The position numbers were made by a program, and so were the translations under genes. Shown here piece by piece: positions 1-6,088 of a stretch of 11,981 nucleotides of DNA (positions within the stretch are counted from its first letter, which is position 1; each line of letters begins with the position of its first letter). The notes beneath the pieces were generated by a model, which saw only the letters and a program-made list of their open reading frames with translations, was not told the DNA's origin and made no database searches. Source of the DNA: Treponema sp. (GTDB lineage: Bacteria; Spirochaetota; Spirochaetia; Treponematales; Breznakiellaceae); contig JAITHH010000027.1 of the NCBI GenBank assembly GCA_031280065.1, positions 1 through 11,981 on the forward strand. Reading direction: 5' to 3'.

Positions 1-1
1 C

Positions 2-1006
2 CGGGGCGTCTTCTATAATGAGCAGAAAGACTACGACAAGGCGATGGCTGATTTTAATGAGGCAATCCGGCTTGATCCCCAGTCTGCGTATGCCTATTAC
101 AGCCGGGGTAACGCATATCACGCGAAGAAAGACTACGACCGGGCAATTGCCGATTATACCGAGGCGATCCGGCTGAATCCCAAGTCTGAGAGCGCTTATA
201 ACAACCGGGGCAGCGTATATTATGCGCAGCAAGACTACGACAAGGCGATAACCGATTATACCGAGGCGATCCGGCTTGATCCCCAATATGCGACCGCCTA
301 TAACAACCGGGGCGCCGTGTATCATGCGCAGAAAGACTACGACCGGGCGATAGCCGATTATACCGAGGCGATCCGGCTTGATCCCAAGTCTGTGGGCGCT
401 TATAACAGCCGGGGCGTCGCATATCACGCGAAGAAAGACTACGACCGGGCAATTGCCGATTATACGGAATCGCTCCGGCTTAATCCCCAGGATGCGACCG
501 TCTCTTACGCCCGCGGTTTGGCGTATTCTAACAAGAAAGACTACGACCGGGCGGTTGCCGATTATACCGAGTCGATCCGGCTTGATCCCAAGTCTGCGTA
601 TGTTTATCAAAACCGGGGTAACGCATATCAAAATAAGAAAGACTATGACCGGGCGATTGCCGATTATACCGAGTGTATCCGGCTTGATCCCCAGTATACG
701 CTCGCCTATAACAACCGTGGCGTCGTATACCACGCGAAGCAAGACTACGACCGGGCGATTGCCGATCTTAACGAGGTAATTCGTCTTAATCCCCAATCTG
801 CGTCCGCTTATCAAAACCGGGGCGTCGCATATCACGATAAGAAAGACTACGGCAAGGCGATGGCTGATTTTAATGAGGCAATCCGGCTTGATCCCCAGAA
901 TGCGTCCGCCTATCAAAACCGGGGTAACGCATATAGATTCCAAGGCAATAACCAACAGGCACAGGCGGATTATGCCAAGGCAAAGGAATTGGGATATACG
1001 CCATGA
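2..1006 (+). CDS. TPR-repeat protein, 5' end outside window
   Basis: The frame is open from base 2 to the TGA at 1004-1006 (334 visible residues), so the true start is upstream and the first ATG at 44 lies inside a repeat. The protein is one partial plus nine full 34-residue tetratricopeptide units with consensus NRG-AYH-KKDYDRAIADYTEAIRLDPKS. TPR units stack as helix pairs that bind partner proteins; they are not enzymatic. The last unit (902-1003) has diverged (NNQQAQADYAKAKELGYTP), as expected for a capping C-terminal unit. The signal peptide, if any, is not visible. The next genes on the same strand encode exported peptidases, so it may act as a scaffold for them, but a 264-bp gap with a repeat element separates them and this link is inference. 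TPR identity is certain; the binding partner is unknown. Confidence 0.93.
   Translation, partial: RGVFYNEQKDYDKAMADFNEAIRLDPQSAYAYYSRGNAYHAKKDYDRAIADYTEAIRLNPKSESAYNNRGSVYYAQQDYDKAITDYTEAIRLDPQYATAYNNRGAVYHAQKDYDRAIADYTEAIRLDPKSVGAYNSRGVAYHAKKDYDRAIADYTESLRLNPQDATVSYARGLAYSNKKDYDRAVADYTESIRLDPKSAYVYQNRGNAYQNKKDYDRAIADYTECIRLDPQYTLAYNNRGVVYHAKQDYDRAIADLNEVIRLNPQSASAYQNRGVAYHDKKDYGKAMADFNEAIRLDPQNASAYQNRGNAYRFQGNNQQAQADYAKAKELGYTP
86..1003 (+). repeat. Tandem 102-bp coding repeats (nine TPR units)
   Basis: Nine in-frame 102-bp units start at 86, 188, 290, 392, 494, 596, 698, 800 and 902. They remain very similar at DNA level; blocks such as gaaagactacgaccggg recur. The partial unit at the left edge and unit 8 share an exact 46-bp block (37-82 and 853-898), exactly 816 bp or eight units apart. 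This points to recent unit duplication or conversion, and makes the copy number prone to change and to misassembly. Confidence 0.92.
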
Positions 1007-1041
1007 AAAAGAAAGTATTGGCGGGCATCCCCGCCCAGCTA
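1003..1041 (+). pseudogene. Possible decapitated gene start (MKKKVLAGIPA...)
   Basis: An ATG overlaps the TPR stop as ATGA and encodes MKKKVLAGIPA, which resembles the beginning of a signal peptide. After about a dozen codons the frame enters the GC-rich palindromic element and becomes proline/glycine/arginine-rich non-protein-like sequence, closing at 1254. It may be the stub of a translationally coupled downstream gene displaced by the repeat, or simply chance. No strong ribosome binding site is at the right distance; AAGGA lies about 15 nt upstream. Confidence 0.2.
1020..1035 (+). terminator. Short GC hairpin after the TPR gene
   Basis: GGCGGG-catc-CCCGCC forms a perfect 6-bp stem 14 nt after the TPR stop. 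It is in the right place for a terminator but has no downstream T run, so intrinsic termination is uncertain. Confidence 0.3.
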
Positions 1042-1044
1042 ACA

Positions 1045-1236
1045 CGCCCGCAGGGCGTTGACCCAGTGTTGCGGCGCGGCAGCCGGGGGGCGCTGCCCCC
1101 CGGAACCCCCATTCAGTGCGGGGGCGCTGCCCCCGCGCCCCCGCCGGGGGGCCCAGGCCCCCCGGTCCCCCCACTCGCCTTTTTCCATGGGGCTAACCGG
1201 GAGGTCTGGAGGGCGCGAACCTACGGTTCGATGGTC
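1045..1236. repeat. GC-rich palindromic repeat element A
   Basis: This noncoding G/C-run mosaic holds several hairpins: CGCCC-gca-GGGCG (1045-1057), GGGGGGCGCTGCCCCCC and GGGGGCGCTGCCCCC types, a 22-bp near-perfect palindrome with a TG/CA centre (1144-1165), and CGAACC-tac-GGTTCG (1215-1229). It shares exact blocks with the elements at 2781-2921 (19 bp and 30 bp, inverted) and 9465-9550 (15 bp, 17 bp, and a 24-bp block with two differences). It ends 22 nt before the ribosome binding site of the papain-type gene, so it would lie in that gene's 5' untranslated region if transcribed from upstream. Confidence 0.75.
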
Positions 1237-1270
1237 CCACTGCTCAAGAACTAACAATAAGGAGAGAACA

Positions 1271-2677
1271 ATGAAACGATACTTTTTCTGCTGGCTGATC
1301 ATGGCAGCCTGTTCACTGGCAGCCGCCCAGCAGCGGCCCCGAAGCGCTATCCTGGACGAGGCCCTCTACAACAGCCTCCCCATCAAAGCAGGTACACTCA
1401 CCAGAGGCTATTCAACCCTGCCGGCTTCGGCATCACTCAAAAACTACGCGCCCTTCCCCGGAGACCAGGGCAGCTACTCCACCTGCACCGCGTGGGCCGC
1501 CGCCTACGCCGCCAGAACCATCGCCGAGTCGGTCGCCGTCAAACGCCTCGACCGGACATTGACATCAGGCAATGTGTTCTCGCCAGCGTTTGTGTACAAA
1601 AACATCTCTGACGACCCAGCCTGCCAAAAAGGAACCGCCATCGTCTGGGCCCTGGACTTGATCAAGAACCAGGGAGTCCCCCGCAGGATCGGCGCGGAAC
1701 TGGCCGCGGACTTTAAGTCCGTGCAGACCGCCATGTACCGGGACAGCAGGAAATATCCCATCGCCGGTTACGCGGCACTGTTCCGCTACCGCCGGGGCGA
1801 AACCGCCGATCCGGCAGTCAAGACGCAGACTGTCAAGAAAAGCCTGTCCGAGGGTAAGCCGGTGATTATCGGGATGAATACCCCCGCTTCGTTTGACACG
1901 GCGAAATCCCCCTGGACGCCGAAAGAGAATCCCCAGGTGAATCACGGCGGCCACGCGATGTGCGTTACCGGCTATGACGACAGTAAATATGGCGGCGCGT
2001 TTGAGGTGCAGAACAGTTGGGGTGATGACTGGGGGGACAAGGGCTTTATCTGGATTCCGTATCAGGTGTTTGGACAGTTTGTCTACGAGGCCTACGAGAT
2101 GATAGAGGACTTGGCGTCCTACAAAGACGCGGCGTTCTATTCGGGGTTTGTGGACATCGAGACGGACAAATCCAAGGCGGGGATGCCGGTACAGTTTACC
2201 CGCGAGGGTTACTACCGCACGGTGAATTCCTATCCGTCGGGGACGCGCTTCCGGTTTATCATGGGGAATAATCATCCGGCGTATGTGTATGCGTTTACGG
2301 CGGACTCTTTGACCAGCAAAACCAATCTGATATTTCCCTTGGCGGAACTGAACGAGTCGCCGGCGCTGGACTACACAGAGAGCAAGGTTGCGTGGCCTGG
2401 AGAGAACGAGTGGATTGAGCTGGATGATATTCCCGGCACGGATTATTTGGTGGTGCTGTACTCGAAGCGGGAGCTTGACATTAACGCTGTGCGTACTCGT
2501 TTTGAGCGTCTGCGGGGCGGGTTTGCTGATCGGGTGAGTCAGGCGGTGGGGAGTGATTATACGCCGTCGAGTTATGTGCGGTATGATCCGGGGCGGATAC
2601 GTTTTAGCGGGACGCTGATGAACAGCAAGGCTGTGCTGGGGTTATTGCTGGCGATTGATCACAAGGCGGGGGACTAG
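1271..2677 (+). CDS. Exported papain-family (C1) cysteine peptidase with DUF4384-like C-terminal domain
   Basis: This is a predicted envelope or secreted endopeptidase of 468 aa. The start at 1271 is fixed by AAGGAGAG at 1259-1266; an in-frame upstream ATG at 1058 would run through the repeat element and is rejected. Residues 1-20 form a signal peptide (hydrophobic core, then SLAAAQ); a weak MAAC lipobox-like motif at Cys14 leaves a lipoprotein possible. The papain fold spans about 55-275: oxyanion Gln66 and catalytic Cys72 in DQGSYSTCTAW, catalytic His228 in NHGGHAM, and Asn248 in QNSWGDDWGDKGF, so all active-site residues are present. Residues about 300-405 (YVYAF, LIFPL, IPGTDYLVVLYSK) resemble DUF4384, a domain I know mainly behind bacterial caspase-like domains. 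The next gene encodes a caspase-family protein. No obvious propeptide is present beyond about 35 residues. Substrate unknown. Confidence 0.9.
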   Translation: MKRYFFCWLIMAACSLAAAQQRPRSAILDEALYNSLPIKAGTLTRGYSTLPASASLKNYAPFPGDQGSYSTCTAWAAAYAARTIAESVAVKRLDRTLTSGNVFSPAFVYKNISDDPACQKGTAIVWALDLIKNQGVPRRIGAELAADFKSVQTAMYRDSRKYPIAGYAALFRYRRGETADPAVKTQTVKKSLSEGKPVIIGMNTPASFDTAKSPWTPKENPQVNHGGHAMCVTGYDDSKYGGAFEVQNSWGDDWGDKGFIWIPYQVFGQFVYEAYEMIEDLASYKDAAFYSGFVDIETDKSKAGMPVQFTREGYYRTVNSYPSGTRFRFIMGNNHPAYVYAFTADSLTSKTNLIFPLAELNESPALDYTESKVAWPGENEWIELDDIPGTDYLVVLYSKRELDINAVRTRFERLRGGFADRVSQAVGSDYTPSSYVRYDPGRIRFSGTLMNSKAVLGLLLAIDHKAGD

Positions 2678-2780
2678 CATGGGGGCACAACGAAGGCGCC
2701 CGCGCCCTGCTCAGGCTAAAGCCTTCGCGCATGTGTGCTAAAAGGGGGTATTACGAGCGCTACGGCGGGCCGCATGTCGC

Positions 2781-2921
2781 GGTCAACGCCCTGCGGGCGC
2801 GTTTACTTGCCGGGGGGTCCGGGGGGCCTGGGCCCCCCGGCGGGGGCGTTGCGGGGGGGGAACCCCCGCATGGGGGGTAGCGGAAGCCCGCAGGGCGGGC
2901 GCGAGGGGGGCGTCCCCCCGC
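2781..2921. repeat. GC-rich palindromic repeat element B
   Basis: Most of the 302-bp gap between the two peptidase genes is this element. It is bracketed by 12-bp inverted repeats (2787-2798 and 2886-2897, gcccgcagggcg type). Inside are a 22-bp near-perfect palindrome (2819-2840), GCGGGGG..CCCCCGC (2851-2869) and GGGGGGCGTCCCCCC near 2905-2920. Bases 2819-2848 are the exact reverse complement of 1136-1165, and 2781-2799 that of 1045-1063, yet the two blocks are not in the order a simple inversion would give. Bases 2678-2780 before it hold no gene that I can support. Confidence 0.75.
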
Positions 2922-2979
2922 ATGATTACGGTGAATAACGGGCCCTGGGCCTGTTACATAAAACGCAAGGAGTATTGGT

Positions 2980-4365
2980 ATGAAGACGAAATGGACACGG
3001 ATTCTGTTCATGGGACTGGGTTTCGCGCTCGCCGCGGCGCGTGCGGGAGCGCAAAGCAGAGGGGTGTCGATTGTAGACACCCAAGGCGCGCAGGTGGCGT
3101 CCTTTAGCGGGTCGTATGCGCTGGTGATCGGGGAGAGCGCGTACCACGCGGGCTGGCCGGCTTTGGCGGGGGTGAAGGACGATACCTCGGCGGTCAAATC
3201 ACTGTTCGAGGGACAGGGATTTGCGGTAACGCTGGTGGAGGATAAGACCAGCAAGGCGCTGAAGGGGGCGATTGAAGATTTCTTTGATCAGTACGGCTAT
3301 GACGCTGACGCGCGGCTGCTGATTTACTACGCGGGGCATGGGCAGACGCTGCAGCAGAACGGCAGGGATATGGGCTATATCGTTCCTATTGACGCGCCGC
3401 TTGATACGCATGACAAGCGGAGGTTTCAGCAGCTTGCGATCAGTATGGATGACTTTGACGGCTGGGCAAAGAAGATAGCAAGTAAACATGTGCTGTTCGT
3501 CTTTGATAGCTGCTTTTCCGGGACGATATTTAACGCTTCCCGTGGGGCGCCGCCGTCGATCAACCACAACATCGGCAATCCGGTGCGGCAGTTTATCGCC
3601 TCCGGTCAGGCGAATGAGACGGTGCCTGACAAGAGTATCTTCCGCAGACAGCTTGAGGCGGCGCTGAGGGATAAGGAGGCGGACGCGGACAAGGACGGTT
3701 ATGTTACCGGCACTGAGCTTGGCTACTTTCTGCAAACCCAGGTGATCAACTACAGCGAGGGTTCGCAGCATCCTCAGTACGGGAAGACGCGGACCATGGG
3801 GCTTGATAAGGGAGACTTTGTGTTCGAGGTGGGCCGGCACGAAATGAAGGTTTCCCAGACGGTAACCCAGGAGCTGACAATCGGCAGTGTTTCTGTGCCG
3901 CCTGGTTCTATGCAGATCGATGTGAATTACCGGGGGGCGTTAAGCATTTCTGGCGGAGGGCTTAACCAGAAGATCGCCGATCTGCCTGATAACGCGATGC
4001 TGCCGGTTCCTTCTATCAGCGCGGGGACTTACACGCTGCGCATGGAATATCCTGACGGCGAAACAGAGGAGGTGCGGGTTACGGTACGGTCGAATGAGAC
4101 GGCGGCGGTGGAGTTTGAGTATCAGCCGGCGCTGGCGCTGACTGATCCGGCGGCACCTCTGCGGCCTTCGCCGCAGCCGGAAACGCAGCGGCGCTTTTCC
4201 GGCGGGAGGAAATTCGGCGCGGGGGTACTGAATCTGGCGCTGGGTTTGGGGTCCTTCACCGTGGGGGACGCTGGCGGGGGTTTGCTGAACAATCTGAACA
4301 TCGGCATTATTCCTGACAGCCGGGGCGTTAAGGCGGTGCAGGTTCTGTACCAGAAAAGTTTTTAA
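2980..4365 (+). CDS. Exported caspase-family (C14) peptidase with EF-hand-type loop and PEGA-like domain
   Basis: A 461-aa protein with AAGGAG at 2967-2972, 7 nt before the ATG. Residues 1-25 are a signal peptide ending RAGAQ. The caspase-like domain spans about 44-285: strand SYALVIGESAY, catalytic His120 in YYAGHG and catalytic Cys178 in FDSCFSG, the diagnostic dyad of bacterial caspase/metacaspase-like enzymes, which generally cut after Arg/Lys; specificity here is not determined. Residues 235-246 (DADKDGYVTGTE) match every ligand position of an EF-hand loop, suggesting possible Ca2+ control. Residues about 298-380 are a beta-rich PEGA-like module (AGTYTLRMEYPDGETEEV). The tail (405-461) has a glycine-rich stretch, LNLALGLGSFTVGDAGGGL, of a kind I associate with Treponema envelope proteins. 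It follows the papain-type gene and precedes the FN3 lipoprotein by 75 bp, probably co-transcribed with the latter. Confidence 0.9.
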   Translation: MKTKWTRILFMGLGFALAAARAGAQSRGVSIVDTQGAQVASFSGSYALVIGESAYHAGWPALAGVKDDTSAVKSLFEGQGFAVTLVEDKTSKALKGAIEDFFDQYGYDADARLLIYYAGHGQTLQQNGRDMGYIVPIDAPLDTHDKRRFQQLAISMDDFDGWAKKIASKHVLFVFDSCFSGTIFNASRGAPPSINHNIGNPVRQFIASGQANETVPDKSIFRRQLEAALRDKEADADKDGYVTGTELGYFLQTQVINYSEGSQHPQYGKTRTMGLDKGDFVFEVGRHEMKVSQTVTQELTIGSVSVPPGSMQIDVNYRGALSISGGGLNQKIADLPDNAMLPVPSISAGTYTLRMEYPDGETEEVRVTVRSNETAAVEFEYQPALALTDPAAPLRPSPQPETQRRFSGGRKFGAGVLNLALGLGSFTVGDAGGGLLNNLNIGIIPDSRGVKAVQVLYQKSF

Positions 4366-4440
4366 GGGAACTGGGGCGCGGTAAGCGCCGCCGGCTGCGG
4401 GCATCCCGGGGCGTCATAATTATTTTGAAGGAGTGATTGT

Positions 4441-5498
4441 ATGGTTACAAAACGGACAGCGCTGCTGTTGGCGGCGCTCATGGTGAGCATTGGCGTGTTT
4501 TCGGGGTGCAAGGAGCTGTTTCACCCGGAGAGCGCGGAGAATGGGAATGAGAATGGGAACGGGCATAACGGGGGTTACACGCTCTCCGAGCCTACGGGGG
4601 TGACGGCTACGGCGCAGTCATCCGACAGCATACAGGTAAGCTGGAACGAAGTAAGCGGGGCGGAATATTATAAAGTATGCCGGTCAACCTACGATGTCGG
4701 TTATTCGACAATAAATACCATAGGGTACGGGTACACATTTTACACGGACACGGGGTTAAGCGAACATACCACCTATTACTACAAAGTAATCGCGGCCAAT
4801 GGCTTAACTGACAGCGAAATGTCGTCCTCCGCATCCGCTGCCACCTATAGCGGGAACAGCAGCGATTCTACGCCATCCACGCCTACGAATGTTACGGCAA
4901 CGGCGCAATCATCCAGCAGTATACAGGTTAGCTGGGGCGCACCAAGTAGCGGTACTGTAGATGAATACTACGTGTACCGGGCATCGAGTTACAATGGACC
5001 CTACAACCACCGGCTTTCTTCCTCGTCCACTATCCCACAACGTCATATACGGACACGGGGTTAAACGCCAGTACCGCATATTACTACAAAGTATCCGCAA
5101 AAAACAGCGGCGATGAAAGCGCACAGTCAACAGCCGTAACCGCTACCACGTCAAGCGAGGGCGGTGGTTCATCGCCAACGCTTGCCTGGTCTGGTTTTTG
5201 GACACGGATCAGTAACACAAAGTATGTCAGCAATACGGTAGGACACAGCAGCAGTACCTGGCAGACCCTTACCATTACCTCATCAAGTGAACAAAACTAT
5301 GATTATGGCTATGCTTCACGTTTGAATGCCGGCAGTCATTCTACGTGGGACTACGAACTCGAAGTATCGGGAAATCAAAGTGATACCCATACCTACACGG
5401 TTCCTGCGGGCACTCACACGATTCGTTTCGGGTATGTAAAAGATTCGTCTGGCACAAGCGGCTCCGATAATGTAACGGTTGAGATGCAGATTCACTGA
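4441..5498 (+). pseudogene. FN3-domain lipoprotein, single frameshift (pseudogene or sequence error)
   Basis: The start is set by AAGGAG at 4428-4433. Residues 1-22 are a lipoprotein signal with lipobox FSGC and acylated Cys23, followed by an Asn/Gly-rich linker. FN3 domain 1 (about 50-137) runs from PTGVTATAQSSDSIQVSW to YYYKVIAANG; FN3 domain 2 begins PTNVTATAQSSSSIQVSW. The frame closes with TAA at 5062-5064 inside domain 2, but the other frame continues the same domain without a break (TSYTDTGL..AYYYKVSAKN) and then a ~110-residue Ser/Thr/Tyr-rich beta-type region to the TGA at 5496-5498. Adding one C to the CCC at 5034-5036 restores a smooth reading (TIPTTSYTDTG), giving about 352 aa. 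As encoded, the product is 207 aa with a mangled second domain. FN3 domains in lipoproteins usually serve adhesion or spacing. Base composition is less GC-rich than the flanking genes. Confidence 0.82.
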
Positions 5499-5530
5499 CC
5501 AGGGCGGTGTTTGCCCGGATAAGGGAAACC

Positions 5531-5579
5531 GCGGAGTACACGGAGTTTAGGGTTCAAAGCCCCTCCGTGGTACTTCCGC
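5531..5579. repeat. Long imperfect hairpin downstream of FN3 gene
   Basis: The left arm 5531-5545 (gcggagtacacggag) pairs with 5563-5579 through 15 bp with two single-base bulges and a 17-nt loop. It lies 33 nt past the FN3 stop and could end or stabilise that transcript, but has no T run. Its sequence style (gcgga, cacgga, ctccgtgg) matches the hairpins inside the two elements that follow, so it may be a third degenerate relative. Confidence 0.6.
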
Positions 5580-5601
5580 TGTTTGTGCGCGGGGATACGC
5601 C

Positions 5602-5750
5602 CTAAGGAAGCGCTGATTAATTCTAGTTTTATAAACACAGTCCACGGATTAAAACCACGGAAAACGCGGAAACCACACGGAAAAGGATTCCTTTCCGCGT
5701 CACTTCCGCGCCTTCCGTGGTTCGGTTTGCTTTAATCAGTGTTGCCTTAG
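5602..5750. repeat. Inverted-repeat element 1 (MITE-like, 149 bp)
   Basis: The ends are inverted copies (ctaaggaagcgctgattaa at 5602-5620; ttaatcagtgttgccttag at 5732-5750) with a few mismatches. Inside, aaccacggaa (5653-5662) pairs with ttccgtggtt (5713-5722), with further gcggaa/ttccgc pairing, so the whole element can fold. It contains acacagtccacggat and a ~45-bp block shared with element 2 (two substitutions and one indel). No ORF. It resembles a non-autonomous miniature element; the mobilising transposase is not identified. Confidence 0.72.
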
Positions 5751-5751
5751 G

Positions 5752-5847
5752 CGGGGCCTTGCGTATTTCAACAAAGATGACACCGACCGGGCCATCGCGG
5801 ACTTTAGCCAGGCGATCACTCTGAACCCGAATAACGCGGACGCTTAG
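5752..5847 (+). pseudogene. Orphan single TPR unit (gene remnant)
   Basis: Reading from 5752 gives RGLAYFNKDDTDRAIADF followed by SQAITLNPNNADA and a TAG at 5845-5847: one nearly complete tetratricopeptide unit with the same landmarks (RG-AY, K-D-DRAIADF, LNP) as the array at 2-1006, but too diverged to be a recent copy. There is no start codon, signal or ribosome binding site. It begins immediately after element 1, and its TAG is part of the terminal repeat of element 2, so the stop is supplied by the element. It is best read as the surviving piece of a TPR gene consumed by repeats. Confidence 0.75.
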
Positions 5848-6088
5848 GGCAACGCTGATTAAATCAGGGGTTTTAACACAGTCCACGGATGTACACAGAT
5901 TACCGCAGATGTTGTTTCTATTCATCTGTGCCATTCCTTTTTATCCGCGTAATCAGCGGTTCCCCTGGCAACTGTTCTTTTTACCACGGAAAACGCGGAA
6001 ACCGCACGGAAAATGAATTCCTTTCCGCCTGCCTGCGGCAGGCAGGTGTCTTCCGTGGTTCCCTTTGTTTTAATCAGTATTTCCCTAA
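5844..6088. repeat. Inverted-repeat element 2 (MITE-like, 245 bp)
   Basis: The termini ttagggcaacgctgattaaa (5844-5863) and the inverted copy ending in ttccctaa at 6088 match at most positions. It shares acacagtccacggat and the accacggaa...ttccgtggtt hairpin with element 1. It carries an additional ~95-bp module (about 5890-5985) with partly complementary cacagattaccgcagatg / catctgtg..atccgcgtaatcagcgg stretches, and a perfect palindrome cctgcctgc-g-gcaggcagg at 6028-6046 absent from element 1. Its right end lies inside the C-terminal coding region of the outer-membrane gene on the minus strand. Confidence 0.75.

Noticed and set aside
86..1003. Regular ~102-bp periodic repeats suggestive of CRISPR or satellite DNA
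   Set aside because: The repeats are in frame and encode canonical 34-residue TPR units with no spacers.
54..1112. Antisense and offset ORFs over the TPR array
   Set aside because: They are by-products of the 102-bp periodicity, giving repetitive Arg/Pro/Ser-rich peptides with no recognisable domain.
1081..1180. Intrinsic terminators in the GC-rich elements
   Set aside because: The hairpins are strong but none is followed by a T tract at the proper distance.
1215..1236. tRNA-like T-arm (GGTTCGA)
   Set aside because: The motif is one arm of a simple CGAACC/GGTTCG hairpin; no acceptor, D or anticodon stems are found around it, nor around the copy at 9517-9531.
1058..1270. Upstream start extending the papain-type peptidase by 71 residues
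   Set aside because: The extension translates the GC-rich palindromes and would bury the signal peptide; AAGGAGAG fixes the start at 1271.
5025..5064. Programmed ribosomal frameshift in the FN3 gene
   Set aside because: There is no slippery heptamer or A/T run; a missing C explains the shift more simply.
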